64,000 nt of DNA from Microbacterium imperiale (GCF_017876655.1 NZ_JAGIOK010000001.1:1860001-1924000), one strand, 5' to 3'; counted from the first letter of the stretch, positions 14,974-24,759 are shown. Numbers and translations: made by a program. Notes: generated from the sequence alone by a model not told the origin.

Positions 14974-17124
14974 TCACTCCTCGCGGCGCAGGCTCCGCTC
15001 CACGGCGTCGACGAGTGAGCGGAACCGCGGCGACTTCGCGAGGTCGTCGAGCAGCACCGCGCGCCGGTCCGAGTCCGCGAGGGGCACCTGCCAGTTCGGG
15101 TACTCGTCATCCGTTCCGGGCTGGTTCTGCACGCGCTTCTCGCCCACGGCGTCGACGAGCGACACGCCGAGCAGGCGCGAGGGTGAGGCTGCCAGGAACA
15201 CGTGCAGCGCTTCGATGACCTCCTGCTCGCTCGCGTCGTCGTCGATCAAGCCTCGCGACCGCAGCACCCCGAGCATGCGATCGCGCTCGGCCTCGAAGTC
15301 GGCCCACTCGTCCTCGACCGAGCGCGTGAGCAGCTGCAGGCGCGCCCGCAGCGCGACGTGCTCGCCGTCGAGGTATCCGGCCGTCGGCGGCAGGTCGTGC
15401 GTATTCACCGTCGCGAGCACGTCGGTACGGTACCTCTCGGGCGGCAGCGGCCCGCCGTCCTCGTCCCGCTCGAACCACAGCACCGACGTACCGAGGATGC
15501 CGCGTTCGCCCAGGTAGTCGCGCACCCACGGCTCGACCAGCCCCAGGTCTTCGCCGATGATCACCGCGCCCGCGCGCTCGGCCTCCAGGGCCAGGACGCC
15601 GATCATGGCCTCGTGGTCGTACCGCACGTACGTCCCCTCCCCCGGCCCGCTGCCCTCGGGGATCCACCACAGCCGGAAGAAGCCCAGGATGTGGTCGATA
15701 CGCAGCGCCCCGGCATGTCGCAGCAGCCCGCGCACCATGTCGCGCAGCGGGGCGTAGGCGGTCTCGGCGAGCGCACTCGGAAGCCACGGCGGCTGGTTCC
15801 ACGACTGGCCCTGCTGGTTGTACATGTCGGGCGGCGCGCCCACGACGACGCCGGGAGCGTAGAGAGCCCGCATCGACCAGGCATCCGATCCTTCGGTCGA
15901 CACCCCGACCGCGAGGTCGTGCATGATGCCGATCCGCATGCCGGCGGCGGCCGCCGCCCGCGCGGCATCGGCGAGCTGGTCGTCCACGTTCCACTGCAGC
16001 CAGCTGTGGAACTCGATCCGGTCGGCGAGGCGCTCCCGCAGTTCGGTGACGGCGGGGTCGTCGATCGCCGTACCCGCCGGAAGCGGGTCGTTGCCCGCAG
16101 CCTCGTGCTCGCGCAGGGCGCACCAGAGGGCGAAGTCGGCGAGCGCGCGCCCCTCGCGACGGACGAAAGCGTCGAACCCGGCCCGCCGCGCGGGCGTCGC
16201 TTCGACGGCGAAGAGCATCTCCAGCGCTTCGCGCTTGGCGGCCCAGACCGCGTCGCGATCGAGTCGGGATGCATTCGTATTGGATGCCGCGACCTCGGCG
16301 TGCAGCTGCTCGAAGCGCGTGCGGTCGGGGTCGGTCAGGTATGCCGCTTCCGGAATGAGCTCCGGACGCACGTACAACGGTGCGAGGAAGCGACGCGACG
16401 ACGGCAGATAGGGCGAGGGCTCGATCGGCTCGGTGACCTCGGCCGCGTGCACCGGGTTGATGAGGAGGTAGTCCGCCCCCGACTCGCCCGCCACGGCGGC
16501 GAGGTCGGCGAGGTCGGCGAAATCGCCGAGGCCCCACGACCGCCGCGACCGCACCGAGTAGAGCTGCGCCATCAGTCCCCACGAGCGCTCGCCCGTCCCC
16601 GCCGGTGGAGGGGTGAGCCGCTGCGGGGTGACGATGAGCGCGCCGGTCTCGATGACGTCGTCGGTGGGCCCGGACTGCCGCGCGTTGACGGTATGCCAGC
16701 CCAGGGGCACGTCGCTCGGCACCGGCACCCGCACACGCCAACGGGTCGCGCCGTCGACCGTGCGGGCCACGGGCTGCTGCGCGGGGATGGCGACCGGCCG
16801 GATCGACCCGTCCTCGAGCACGATCACGACCTCGACGTCGTGACCGTCGGCGACGTGCAGCGCCAGCTCCCCCGATCCCGCTCGCACGACGGTCGAGGGC
16901 GGCACGATTCGCCGCCAAGGCGCTGCTTCGACCTCGCCGAGCGCGGTTTCGACGCTCTCGGCGTCGCCGGCCGCCACACCCATCGCGCTGAGGATCGTGC
17001 GAAGGGTCGTCGCGGGCACCGTCACCTGTTCGCCGAAGAACGAGTCGTACTCGGTCGCGATGCCGTGCGCTCGGGCAAGCTCCGTCAACGCGGACGAGGG
17101 GATGTCGTCAGTGCCGTCAGTCAT
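14974..17124 (-). CDS. malQ: 4-alpha-glucanotransferase (amylomaltase)
   Basis: A 716-residue GH77 enzyme that transfers alpha-1,4-glucan segments between maltodextrins. Its N-terminal beta-sandwich extension (residues 1-160) is usual for actinobacterial MalQ. The catalytic barrel carries SWGLGDFADLADLA, YLLINPVHAAE, SPYLPSSRRFLAPLYV, GMRIGIMHDLAVGVS (the nucleophile-region Asp), ALRIDHILGFFRLWWIPEG, and the acid/base region IIGEDLGLVEPWVRDYL. NTHDLPP near residue 575 completes the active site. GGAGGT 7 nt before the ATG at 17124 decides the start. No maltose operon surrounds it, so it more likely serves glycogen turnover. Confidence 0.93.
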   Translation of the reverse strand: MTDGTDDIPSSALTELARAHGIATEYDSFFGEQVTVPATTLRTILSAMGVAAGDAESVETALGEVEAAPWRRIVPPSTVVRAGSGELALHVADGHDVEVVIVLEDGSIRPVAIPAQQPVARTVDGATRWRVRVPVPSDVPLGWHTVNARQSGPTDDVIETGALIVTPQRLTPPPAGTGERSWGLMAQLYSVRSRRSWGLGDFADLADLAAVAGESGADYLLINPVHAAEVTEPIEPSPYLPSSRRFLAPLYVRPELIPEAAYLTDPDRTRFEQLHAEVAASNTNASRLDRDAVWAAKREALEMLFAVEATPARRAGFDAFVRREGRALADFALWCALREHEAAGNDPLPAGTAIDDPAVTELRERLADRIEFHSWLQWNVDDQLADAARAAAAAGMRIGIMHDLAVGVSTEGSDAWSMRALYAPGVVVGAPPDMYNQQGQSWNQPPWLPSALAETAYAPLRDMVRGLLRHAGALRIDHILGFFRLWWIPEGSGPGEGTYVRYDHEAMIGVLALEAERAGAVIIGEDLGLVEPWVRDYLGERGILGTSVLWFERDEDGGPLPPERYRTDVLATVNTHDLPPTAGYLDGEHVALRARLQLLTRSVEDEWADFEAERDRMLGVLRSRGLIDDDASEQEVIEALHVFLAASPSRLLGVSLVDAVGEKRVQNQPGTDDEYPNWQVPLADSDRRAVLLDDLAKSPRFRSLVDAVERSLRREE

Positions 17125-17163
17125 CTCGGTGACCTCCATCGTCGATCGGGGCTCGTCGGGCGG

Positions 17164-17700
17164 TCACGATCCGGTGACTCGCTCGAACAGGCCGGGGTAA
17201 CTCAACACGAATCCGTCGTCATCGACGGTGAGGGTCCGGCGGAACCCGTCGTCGAGCGACTCGTAGCAATAGGCACGCGGGCCGACGCGCGTGTAACGCT
17301 GGGCGTCGAGCCGCACGTCGAGCTCCGGCACCCGCACCCATGCGGTCTGGATGTCGGCATGTCCGCCGACGGGCAACCCCAGACGGCGGATCGGCAGGGT
17401 GTTGGTCGCGGGGGTCGCGCTGATATCGAGGTCGATGGCGCCCTCCAGATCGGCTCGCTCCTCACCGTCGACGCGCCAGCCCTCCGGGGTCCGCTCGATG
17501 ACGAGTTCGCGGTCACCAGCGGTGATCGCGGCGTGGTGGAACCGGCCGTCCGCATCGAGCCGCAGAGCGTAGCGGCACGGATGCTCGCCACCGTCGACCT
17601 CGCCGATGATCCGGATGCCGTCTTCGGAATGTTCCACGGTGCAGCGCTCCACGGTTTCCATCGCGCCGACGCTCGTCCACGAGATCCGTGCGGTTCTCAT
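17164..17700 (-). CDS. Putative glycolipid-binding family protein
   Basis: A 178-residue protein matching the glycolipid-binding (PF06475, formerly DUF1089) family pattern: RYALRLDADGRFHHAAI, NTLPIRRLGLPVGG, TAWVRVPELDVRLDAQRYTRVGPRAYCYES and the closing DGFVLSYPGLFERV. Family members fold as a beta barrel; the ligand is not established here. The ATG at 17700 has GGGAGG 6 nt upstream, better than the upstream ATG at 17745. Its stop is 39 bp before malQ. Confidence 0.8.
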   Translation of the reverse strand: MRTARISWTSVGAMETVERCTVEHSEDGIRIIGEVDGGEHPCRYALRLDADGRFHHAAITAGDRELVIERTPEGWRVDGEERADLEGAIDLDISATPATNTLPIRRLGLPVGGHADIQTAWVRVPELDVRLDAQRYTRVGPRAYCYESLDDGFRRTLTVDDDGFVLSYPGLFERVTGS

Positions 17701-17750
17701 GCGCTGCCTCCCTCGGAATCGGGAGTTGCGGCGGCGATGGGTCATCGCGA

Positions 17751-17766
17751 TGTTTCACGTGCAACA
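17751..17766. other. Degenerate parS-like site
   Basis: TGTTTCACGTGCAACA matches the parS palindrome TGTTTCACGTGAAACA at 15 of 16 bases. It lies in the 162-bp gap between the glycolipid-binding gene and cca, 11 kb from the main parS cluster. It could be a weak outlying ParB site or chance. Confidence 0.5.
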
Positions 17767-17862
17767 TCCCGACGCCATCCTGTCAGCGGGTGCCCACGGG
17801 CGGAACGGTGGTTGTGGGGGGTTGCCGAGCGCCGCCCGGCGTGCGACCATGCCCGGCGCGTC

Positions 17863-19290
17863 TCAGCTGCGAGCCGCCCACCAGTCGCGCAGTCGCTGCT
17901 CAGCGGCATCCGGTCCGATCATGCCCTCGTCGAGCCGGATGTCGAGCAGGAACCGGTAGGCCTCGCCCACCTCGCGCCCCGGACCGATGCCCAGGATCTC
18001 CTGGATGCGGTTGCCGTCGAGTTCCGGACGCATGGCGCCCAGCTCTTCGGCGGCGGCGAGCTCGTCGATCCGGCGCTCGATGTCGTCGTACGCAGCCTTG
18101 AGGCGCGCCGCCTTGCGCTTGTTGCGGGTCGTGACGTCGGCGCGCGTGAGGATATGCAGCCGTTCGAGCTCGTCACCCGCGTCGCGGACGTAGCGACGGA
18201 CGGCGGAATCGGTCCACGCACCCTCGGAGTACCCGAAGAACCGCAGGTGCAGCTCGACGAGCCGGCTCACCGAGGTGATCGTGTCGGAGTCGAACCGGAG
18301 CGCCTGCAGGCGCTTGCGCGTCATCCGCGCGCCCTTGATGTCGTGGTGATGGAAGCTCACGCCACCGCCGGGCTCGAGCTTGCGCGTGGCGGGCTTGCCG
18401 ATGTCGTGCAGCAGCGCGGCCAAGCGCAGCACGACGTCGGGATCGGCTCCGGGATGCCGCTCGTGCTCGAGGTCGATCGCCTGACGCAGCACGGTCAGCG
18501 AGTGCTCGTAGACATCCTTGTGGTGGTGGTGCTCGTCGATCTCGAGACGCAGAGCCGGCACCTCGGGCAGCACGAGCTCCATGAGGCCGGTCTCGACGAG
18601 CAGACGGATGCCGCGAGCGGGATCGTCCGTGCGCAGCAGCTTGACGAGCTCCCCCTGCACCCGCTCGGGGCTCACGATCGCGAGGGTCTCGCGCAGCTCG
18701 CTCATCGCGCGCTCGGTCGCCGGGTCGAGCGAGAAGCCGAGCTGCGAGGCGAAGCGGGCCGCGCGCAGCATCCGCAGCGGGTCGTCGCCGAAGCTCACGC
18801 CCGGGTCGCTCGGGGTGCGCAGCGTCTCGGCCACGAGATCCTCGACGCCGCCGGTCGGGTCGACCAGCGCGGGACCGGGCACGCGCAGCGCCATCGCATT
18901 GACGGTGAAGTCCCGCCGGGCCAGGTCCTGGTCGAGCGTGTCGCCGAATTCGACGGTGGGCTTGCGGGTCACGCCGTCGTAGCTGTCGGCGCGGTAGGTC
19001 GTGATCTCGACCTGCTCGCCCCGCACCTTCGCCCCGATCGTCCCGAAGGCGCGGCCGATGTCCCACGTCGCCGTCGCGAGCGGCTCGACGACGCGGAGGA
19101 TGTCGTCGGGACGGGCATCGGTCGTGAAGTCCAGGTCGTTCGTCACCCGCCCGAGCAGCGCATCGCGCACCGGCCCGCCGACGATCGCGAGTTCGAAGCC
19201 CGCCGCGGCGAAGGCGTCGGCGAGCACCGACACGACCGGGGATGCCGCCAGGGCGCCCAGGCGCGCGACACCCTCGGCCATGTTCAGCAT
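17863..19290 (-). CDS. cca: CCA-adding tRNA nucleotidyltransferase / poly(A) polymerase family
   Basis: A class II nucleotidyltransferase of about 475 residues that adds or repairs the 3' CCA of tRNAs, which matters here because the three tRNA genes in this window do not encode CCA. The N-terminal palm has LAIVGGPVRDALLGRVTNDLDFTTDARP (GG and DxD metal-binding motif) and RRDFTVNAMAL. The neck follows, and a C-terminal HD domain (HHHKDVYEHSLTVL, LAALLHDIGKP). The ATG at 19290 fits a leaderless start (TAGGCT 7 nt upstream); an ATG at 19281 with GGAGG 10 nt upstream is an alternative. Confidence 0.93.
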   Translation of the reverse strand: MLNMAEGVARLGALAASPVVSVLADAFAAAGFELAIVGGPVRDALLGRVTNDLDFTTDARPDDILRVVEPLATATWDIGRAFGTIGAKVRGEQVEITTYRADSYDGVTRKPTVEFGDTLDQDLARRDFTVNAMALRVPGPALVDPTGGVEDLVAETLRTPSDPGVSFGDDPLRMLRAARFASQLGFSLDPATERAMSELRETLAIVSPERVQGELVKLLRTDDPARGIRLLVETGLMELVLPEVPALRLEIDEHHHHKDVYEHSLTVLRQAIDLEHERHPGADPDVVLRLAALLHDIGKPATRKLEPGGGVSFHHHDIKGARMTRKRLQALRFDSDTITSVSRLVELHLRFFGYSEGAWTDSAVRRYVRDAGDELERLHILTRADVTTRNKRKAARLKAAYDDIERRIDELAAAEELGAMRPELDGNRIQEILGIGPGREVGEAYRFLLDIRLDEGMIGPDAAEQRLRDWWAARS

Positions 19291-19297
19291 GCCTCCG

Positions 19298-19303
19298 AGC
19301 CTA
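19298..19303 (-). promoter_or_regulatory. -10 hexamer of a probable leaderless cca transcript
   Basis: On the minus strand TAGGCT ends 7 nt before the ATG at 19290. A GGAGG lies inside the gap, too close to serve that ATG but usable for the one at 19281. Confidence 0.45.
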
Positions 19304-19348
19304 CCTGCGCCCCGTCGAGAGCCCGAGTCGGCGCAGCCCGCCGCTGCC

Positions 19349-20866
19349 TCAGTCGGTGAAACCGAGGAATCCCGTGAACACCAGCTCGCGCACCCGCGGC
19401 AACAGGTCGGCGCGCAGCGCCGCGGCATCCACCTCGAGCAGGTCGGCGATGGCCCCGATCAGCACACCGTCCGGCAGATCGCCGTCGCACGCGCCGACGA
19501 GCGCGGCCAGAGCCGGATCGACGTCGAGCACCCGCGCGAAGCCGGCGCCCTGGCGCAGCTCGATGACCTGCGGTGCCTCGGCACCGGGCATGTGGTGGCG
19601 CGCCTCGGTGACGTCCGGCGCGACGCGGAGCACAGCGGCATCCACGTCGGCATCCGTCATCGGTGCCAGACGGCTCCAGGCGGCGAGCGCGGCGTCCACG
19701 TGCGGGCCGAGGGCGCCGGGAACGCTGCCCGTGACCCGCTCGTAGCGCGCGAGCGTAGGGATGAGGTGGGGGCGCTGCAGCGTGATGTATCCGAAGCCGA
19801 CCGCCGTCACGCCGCGGTCGGCGAAGTCGTCGAGCCAGGCCTGCACGAGCGGCTCGTACGCGGGAGAGCCCGGAGCCGTGCCGCCGTCGCGCACCCACAG
19901 CTCGGCGTACGCGAGCGGGTCGAGCTGCTCGCGCTCGATCACCCACGCATCGAGGGGCACAGGCGAGGCCGCCACCCACGAGCGGACGCGGTCGAGTCCG
20001 TCCTCGCCGTCGCGGTACTCCCAGTTGCCGAGCAGCTGCGCCGTGCCGCCGGGTGCGAGCACCGCGCCCACACCGCGCACGAAGGCCGCGACGAGGTCGT
20101 CGCCCGCCATGCCGCCGTCGCGGTACTCATAGGCCGGAACTCCCTCGGTCCGCGGCGTGATGACGAACGGCGGGTTGGAGACGACCCGGTCGAACTCCTC
20201 GCCGGCCACGGGCTCGAAGAGACTGCCGGCACGCGTCTCGATGCCGTCGACGTCGTTGAGCAGCGCGTTCAACCGCGTGAAGGCGAGAGCCCGCTCGGAG
20301 ACGTCGGTCGCCACGACGGCCTCCGCCGCGCGGCGCGCCCGAAGCGCCTGGATGCCGCAGCCCGTGCCGATGTCGAGCACGCGAGCCGCCGGCGTCGTCA
20401 CCTGCAGACCCGCGAGCGTGAGCGACGCGCCGCCCACCCCCAGCACGTGCCCGGTCGGCAGGGGACCGCCGACGGCGGCCTCGTCGAGGTCGCTGGCGAT
20501 CCACCAGTGCCCCTCCCCCGCCGCATCCGCGATGTCCTGCGGGCGCACGAGAGCGTCGGGCACGACGAGACCACCCTCGATGTGCGCGAGGCCCAGGTCG
20601 ACGAGCCCGTCGACGCCGAGCGACGGCAGCGCCACCGCCACCGCGCTCTGCGGTGCGGGCGCGCCCAAGAAGAGCAGTCCCGCCACGACGGCCAGCGGAT
20701 CGGTGCGCCCCGCGAGCACGCGTCGCGCCGGCTCGGTCAGACCGTGACCCACGGCACGGTCGACCATCCCGCCCCACAGCGCTCGTACGGCGTCGGCGCG
20801 GTAGCCGGCGGCATCCAGGTCGGCTCGGAGAGCCGCGCAACGGCCGGCGTCGGGATTCAAGGTCAC
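19349..20866 (-). CDS. Class I SAM-dependent methyltransferase with NPPF motif
   Basis: A protein of about 505 residues. A helical N-terminal domain (residues 1-150) precedes a Rossmann methyltransferase domain with motif I ARVLDIGTGCGIQALRA, an acidic motif VVATDVSERAL, and the catalytic motif FDRVVSNPPFVI. NPPF is typical of enzymes that methylate an amide or exocyclic amine (HemK/PrmC, RsmC, TrmN types). A further roughly 200-residue C-terminal region has no family I recognise. A conserved actinobacterial protein; the substrate is unknown. Start is uncertain: GTG at 20866 is chosen, TTG at 20878 in the same frame is possible. Confidence 0.8.
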   Translation of the reverse strand: MTLNPDAGRCAALRADLDAAGYRADAVRALWGGMVDRAVGHGLTEPARRVLAGRTDPLAVVAGLLFLGAPAPQSAVAVALPSLGVDGLVDLGLAHIEGGLVVPDALVRPQDIADAAGEGHWWIASDLDEAAVGGPLPTGHVLGVGGASLTLAGLQVTTPAARVLDIGTGCGIQALRARRAAEAVVATDVSERALAFTRLNALLNDVDGIETRAGSLFEPVAGEEFDRVVSNPPFVITPRTEGVPAYEYRDGGMAGDDLVAAFVRGVGAVLAPGGTAQLLGNWEYRDGEDGLDRVRSWVAASPVPLDAWVIEREQLDPLAYAELWVRDGGTAPGSPAYEPLVQAWLDDFADRGVTAVGFGYITLQRPHLIPTLARYERVTGSVPGALGPHVDAALAAWSRLAPMTDADVDAAVLRVAPDVTEARHHMPGAEAPQVIELRQGAGFARVLDVDPALAALVGACDGDLPDGVLIGAIADLLEVDAAALRADLLPRVRELVFTGFLGFTD

Positions 20867-20956
20867 CCGACCATTCAACCCCGTCGTCGGGCATCGGCGT
20901 CCCGCGAATAGCCGGCGGGCGCGGCCCGCCTCGGACGACGCACAGCAGCGCGCCCC

Positions 20957-20962
20957 TAGACT
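20957..20962 (+). promoter_or_regulatory. Candidate -10 hexamer of the DUF6049-murJ operon
   Basis: TAGACT lies 45 nt before the ATG at 21008 and 15 nt before an alternative GTG. No clear -35 element was found. Confidence 0.35.
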
Positions 20963-21007
20963 CTGTGCGACCCTGCGGTGGGTATCGCACCGGGTCGAGA
21001 TTCCGCC

Positions 21008-23122
21008 ATGACCGTGATTCCGCCTGCCCCCGCCCGCGCCCGTCGCGGCCGTCGTGGTGCGCGCGCCCTCGGGTGGATCGCCGCTCTCGCCATCGCGCTC
21101 GGACCGCTGCTGGCCCCCACCGCGGCCTCCGCGGACGAGCCGCCCACTCCGTCACCGACGCCCACCGCCGCGGGAACCACGGCGCTCATCGCCGCCCCCG
21201 CCGGCGCGGGACTCGTCGCCACAGGAGCGGATGCCGCCTTCTCGATCACCCAGCGCAACGACACCGAGCGCGCCGTCGCCGCGGGCACCGTCACGGTGTC
21301 GCTCTCGCGCAGCGCGCTGACCTCGCAGCAGGCCGTCGACGCCTGGCTGCAGCCCACCGACGCCACCGGCGACGTGCAGCAGCCGCCGCTCGACGAGGTC
21401 GCCCGCGCCGACGTTCCCGAGCTCGCGGCGGGCGCGGAGCAGAGCACAACCGTGACCGTGAGCGCCCCCGAGAACGACCTCGCCGGGCTCGCGCCCGGGG
21501 TGTACCCGGTCTCGGTCTCGGGTCCCGGCGGACGCTCGCACACCGTCATCACCGTGCCGCGTCAGGATGCCGGCCCCCGCCCCACCGCCGTGATTGTGCC
21601 GATCACCGCCGGGCCCCGCACCACCGGCATCATCCCCGCGAGCGAGCTCGCCGAGCTGACGGCCGAAGAAGGAGCTCTCACCGCGGCGCTCGAGGCCGTC
21701 ACCGGCACGGCAGCGATCCTCGCCATCGACCCGGCCATCACGGCGTCGATCCGCGTCCTCGGTTCGCGTGCGCCCGCGTCGGCGACATCGTGGCTGACCG
21801 AGCTGACCGAGCTGCCGAACGAGCGGTTCGCGCTCCAGTTCGGCGATGCCGACCTCGCCACACAGGTACACGCCGGGGTGCCCGCTCCCCTGCAGCCGAC
21901 CACACTCGACCCCTACGCCGACATCGACGACTTCACGGCATCCGGCCCCGCGACCTCGCCCACGATCCCCGACCTCACCGAGCTCACCGCCGTCGGCACC
22001 ATGGGCAACACCGTGTCGCGCGTCCTCTGGCCCGCGAGCGGTACGGCGGGCGCGGATGTCGTCGCCGCCCTGGACGCCCAGGCCGAGGCGGATCCGACGG
22101 GCGGGGATGCCGCTGCCCTGACGCTCGTGCCGTCCGACACCGTCTCGGGGGCGCCGGGCGCCCCGCGGGCGGTCGCGGACGACGCGGATCTGCTGGTCTA
22201 CGACGCGGCCTCGTCGTCCGAACTCGCCCGCGCCGCGGCATCCGACGACACGGCGGCACGGGCCGCGGCGATCGCCGGGGCTACGGCGAAGATGGCGCTC
22301 ACGGGCGAGGGTCCGCTGGTCACGGCCATCGATCGCCCCGAGACCATCAGCCGCGCCAGCCTGCGCGCGGCGATCACGGCGGTGTCGGCACTGCCCGGGG
22401 CGACCCCGGTGTCACTCACCGATCTGATCGCCGCCGAGCCCGCCCCCGTGCAGGTCGCCGAGATCGCGGCATCCGACGACCGCGTCGCCGCGCTGCAGCG
22501 CTTCCTCGCCGACGAGGACCGGCTCGCGACCTTCGCGACCGCCCTCGTCGAGCCGGCGCAGCTCACCGCCCGCGAGCGCACGTCGATCCTGCAGCTGCTG
22601 GGCAACGCGTGGCTCGCCGACCCCGCGACATGGCAGACCGCTGTCGCCGCCCACGAGCAGGCGACGCTCGATACGTTCGACGCCGTCGGCATCGCCAACC
22701 CGGGCACCATCAACTTCCTCGCCACGAGTGCGCCCATCTCGGTGACGGTGCGCAACGACCTGCCCTGGCCCGTGTCGGTCGTGCTGTTCGCCGAGACCGG
22801 CGACCCCCGCCTGATCGTCCAGAAATCGACGCTCGTCGAGGCGGGCGCGCGGCAGAACACCCGGGTCGACGTTCCCGTCGAGGCTCGCGTCGGCAGCGGC
22901 GAGACGGCACTGAACCTGCAGTTGCGCAGTGCCTCGGCTGTGCCGATCGGGGCCCCCGAGACGATCGCGCTCACGGTCCGCGCCGAATGGGAGTCCGTCG
23001 GCATCACCGCGGTCATCGTGATCGTCGTGGTGCTGTTCGCCGGCGGCGTCGTGCGCACGGTGCTCAAGCTGCGCCGACGCCGTGACGGTGCCGACGAGCC
23101 CACGAAACAGGAGAACGAGTGA
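21008..23122 (+). CDS. DUF6049 family secreted, membrane-anchored protein
   Basis: A 704-residue protein. An Arg-rich start and hydrophobic segment (LGWIAALAIALGPLLAPTAASA) form a signal peptide. A large extracytoplasmic region of beta-rich domains follows (for example VTVSLSRSALTSQQAVDAWL and a late Ig-like domain with ISVTVRNDLPWPVSVVLF). One helix near the C-terminus (ITAVIVIVVVLFAGGVVRTV) and a short basic tail put the bulk outside the cell. The family occurs next to murJ in actinobacteria, so a role with lipid II export or wall assembly is plausible but unproven. GTG at 20978 is an alternative start. The stop overlaps murJ (GTGA). Confidence 0.85.
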   Translation: MTVIPPAPARARRGRRGARALGWIAALAIALGPLLAPTAASADEPPTPSPTPTAAGTTALIAAPAGAGLVATGADAAFSITQRNDTERAVAAGTVTVSLSRSALTSQQAVDAWLQPTDATGDVQQPPLDEVARADVPELAAGAEQSTTVTVSAPENDLAGLAPGVYPVSVSGPGGRSHTVITVPRQDAGPRPTAVIVPITAGPRTTGIIPASELAELTAEEGALTAALEAVTGTAAILAIDPAITASIRVLGSRAPASATSWLTELTELPNERFALQFGDADLATQVHAGVPAPLQPTTLDPYADIDDFTASGPATSPTIPDLTELTAVGTMGNTVSRVLWPASGTAGADVVAALDAQAEADPTGGDAAALTLVPSDTVSGAPGAPRAVADDADLLVYDAASSSELARAAASDDTAARAAAIAGATAKMALTGEGPLVTAIDRPETISRASLRAAITAVSALPGATPVSLTDLIAAEPAPVQVAEIAASDDRVAALQRFLADEDRLATFATALVEPAQLTARERTSILQLLGNAWLADPATWQTAVAAHEQATLDTFDAVGIANPGTINFLATSAPISVTVRNDLPWPVSVVLFAETGDPRLIVQKSTLVEAGARQNTRVDVPVEARVGSGETALNLQLRSASAVPIGAPETIALTVRAEWESVGITAVIVIVVVLFAGGVVRTVLKLRRRRDGADEPTKQENE

Positions 23123-24726
23123 GCGGTATCGGCCGAGCCGGAGCAGTCGTCGCGGCGGGAACCCTCACTTCCCGCATCACCGGACTCGTCCGCAACATCG
23201 TGCTGGCGGCCGCGCTGCCCGTGATCGCGACGAGCGCCACCGGCGGAGCCGCAGACGCGTTCGCGATCGCAAACCAGCTGCCGAACAACATCTACGCGAT
23301 CATCTCCTCCGGCCTGTTGGCCGGCGTGATCGTCCCGCAGATCATCCAGGCGGCGAAGCATCGCGACGGCGGCAGTGCCTTCGTCTCGAAGCTGCTGACG
23401 CTGGGAATCACGGCGCTGTTCGTCACCACCGTCATCGCGGTCGTGGCCGCGCCGCTGCTTGTCGTCGCGTTCGGCTCACGACTCGGACCCGAGGCGTCCG
23501 CGCTGACCCTCGCGTTCGCATACTGGTGCCTGCCCCAGCTGCTCTTCTACGGCATGTACGCGCTGCTCGGCGAGATCCTCAACGCTCGTGGCGTCTTCGG
23601 CCCGTTCGCCTGGTCGCCGATCGTCAACAACATCGTGTCGATCATCGGCTTCGTCGTCTTCATCTGGCTCTTCGGCGTTCAAGAGGATGTCGTCGGGTGG
23701 ACGCCGACGATGGTGGCCGTCATCGCGGGCACAGCCACCGCCGGCATCATCGCGCAGGCGGGGGTGCTGCTGCTGTTCTGGCGCCGCGCCGGCCTGCACG
23801 TCCGACCCGACTTCCACTGGCGCGGCATCGGCCTGCGCCACATCGGGCGCCTGGCGGGATGGACCTTCCTGATGGTCGTGGTCGGCCAGCTTGCCGGGCT
23901 CGTGCAGACGACACTCGTCAGTGCGGCATCCAGCGCCGGCGCCTCCGTGGCCGCGATGTCGTACGCGTGGCTCGTTTTCATGCTGCCGTTCTCGGTCATC
24001 GTGCTGTCGATCGGGACGCCCTACTTCACCCGGCTGAGCGAACACGTCGCCACGGGCCGCCCCGACGCGCTCCGCGCCGACCTTGACGCCGCCACCCGAA
24101 CCATCGGGATCTTCATGGTCGGCGCCCTGGCCGCGATCGTCGCTGCCATCCTGCCGATCTCACGCGTCTTCACGACCGGCCCGCAGACGGCCGCGACGTT
24201 CGCGTGGGTGCTCGCTGCGTACCTCGTCGCGCTGCTGCCCCTGTCGTTCCAGTTCGTGCTGCAGCGCACCTTCTACGCCCACCAGGACACCCGCACACCC
24301 TTCGTCTTCACCCTCGTGCAGGCGGTCCTCGTCGCGTCTACCGCCATCACGGCGTATCTCGTGCTTCCCGTCGAGTACCTCGCCGTCGGCATCGCGCTGG
24401 GCCAGTCCCTGGCGAACATCGTCCAGCTGATCCTCGCCGTCGTCCTTCTGCGGCGGAAGATCGGACCGCTCGGCCTGGGCGGGGCCGTCCGCGGCATCGT
24501 GCGCTTCGTGATCGCCGGCATCCCCGCCTGCGCCGCCGGCTGGGGCGTGTCCCTGCTCATGGCGCGTGTGTGGGGCTGGACCATCGAGACGGTCCCGGCA
24601 GCACTGCTCGGTGGCGCGATCATCGGTCTCGCGACGCTCGTCGTCTACGTCCTGCTCCTCGCGGTCCTGCGGGCCCCCGAGCTCGGCACGGCGGTCCGCG
24701 CCGTACGGCGCATTCTCGGCCGCTGA
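23119..24726 (+). CDS. murJ: Lipid II flippase MurJ
   Basis: A 535-residue polytopic membrane protein of the MviN/MATE fold with about 14 helices. It moves lipid-linked peptidoglycan precursor across the membrane. The N-terminal AAGTLTSRITGLVRNIVLA and the QLPNNIYAIISSGLLAGVIVPQI segment are MurJ signatures. It lacks the extra kinase-like and extracellular domains of the mycobacterial homologue. Starts with GTG overlapping the DUF6049 stop, so translation is coupled. Confidence 0.95.
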   Translation: MSGIGRAGAVVAAGTLTSRITGLVRNIVLAAALPVIATSATGGAADAFAIANQLPNNIYAIISSGLLAGVIVPQIIQAAKHRDGGSAFVSKLLTLGITALFVTTVIAVVAAPLLVVAFGSRLGPEASALTLAFAYWCLPQLLFYGMYALLGEILNARGVFGPFAWSPIVNNIVSIIGFVVFIWLFGVQEDVVGWTPTMVAVIAGTATAGIIAQAGVLLLFWRRAGLHVRPDFHWRGIGLRHIGRLAGWTFLMVVVGQLAGLVQTTLVSAASSAGASVAAMSYAWLVFMLPFSVIVLSIGTPYFTRLSEHVATGRPDALRADLDAATRTIGIFMVGALAAIVAAILPISRVFTTGPQTAATFAWVLAAYLVALLPLSFQFVLQRTFYAHQDTRTPFVFTLVQAVLVASTAITAYLVLPVEYLAVGIALGQSLANIVQLILAVVLLRRKIGPLGLGGAVRGIVRFVIAGIPACAAGWGVSLLMARVWGWTIETVPAALLGGAIIGLATLVVYVLLLAVLRAPELGTAVRAVRRILGR

Positions 24727-24753
24727 CCACCGCCCGCGGGAATGCCCCGCGGC

Positions 24754-24759
24754 TAGCAT
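24754..24759 (+). promoter_or_regulatory. Candidate -10 hexamer for trxB-trxA
   Basis: TAGCAT lies in the 93-bp gap between murJ and trxB, about 60 nt before the GTG at 24820. It fits the TANNNT pattern seen at other promoters in the window. Confidence 0.4.

Noticed and set aside
15202..19359. A 1385-codon open frame on the plus strand opposite malQ and cca
   Set aside because: It is antisense to two well-recognised genes, crosses their boundaries, and has the Arg/His/Asp-rich composition of a GC-rich shadow frame.
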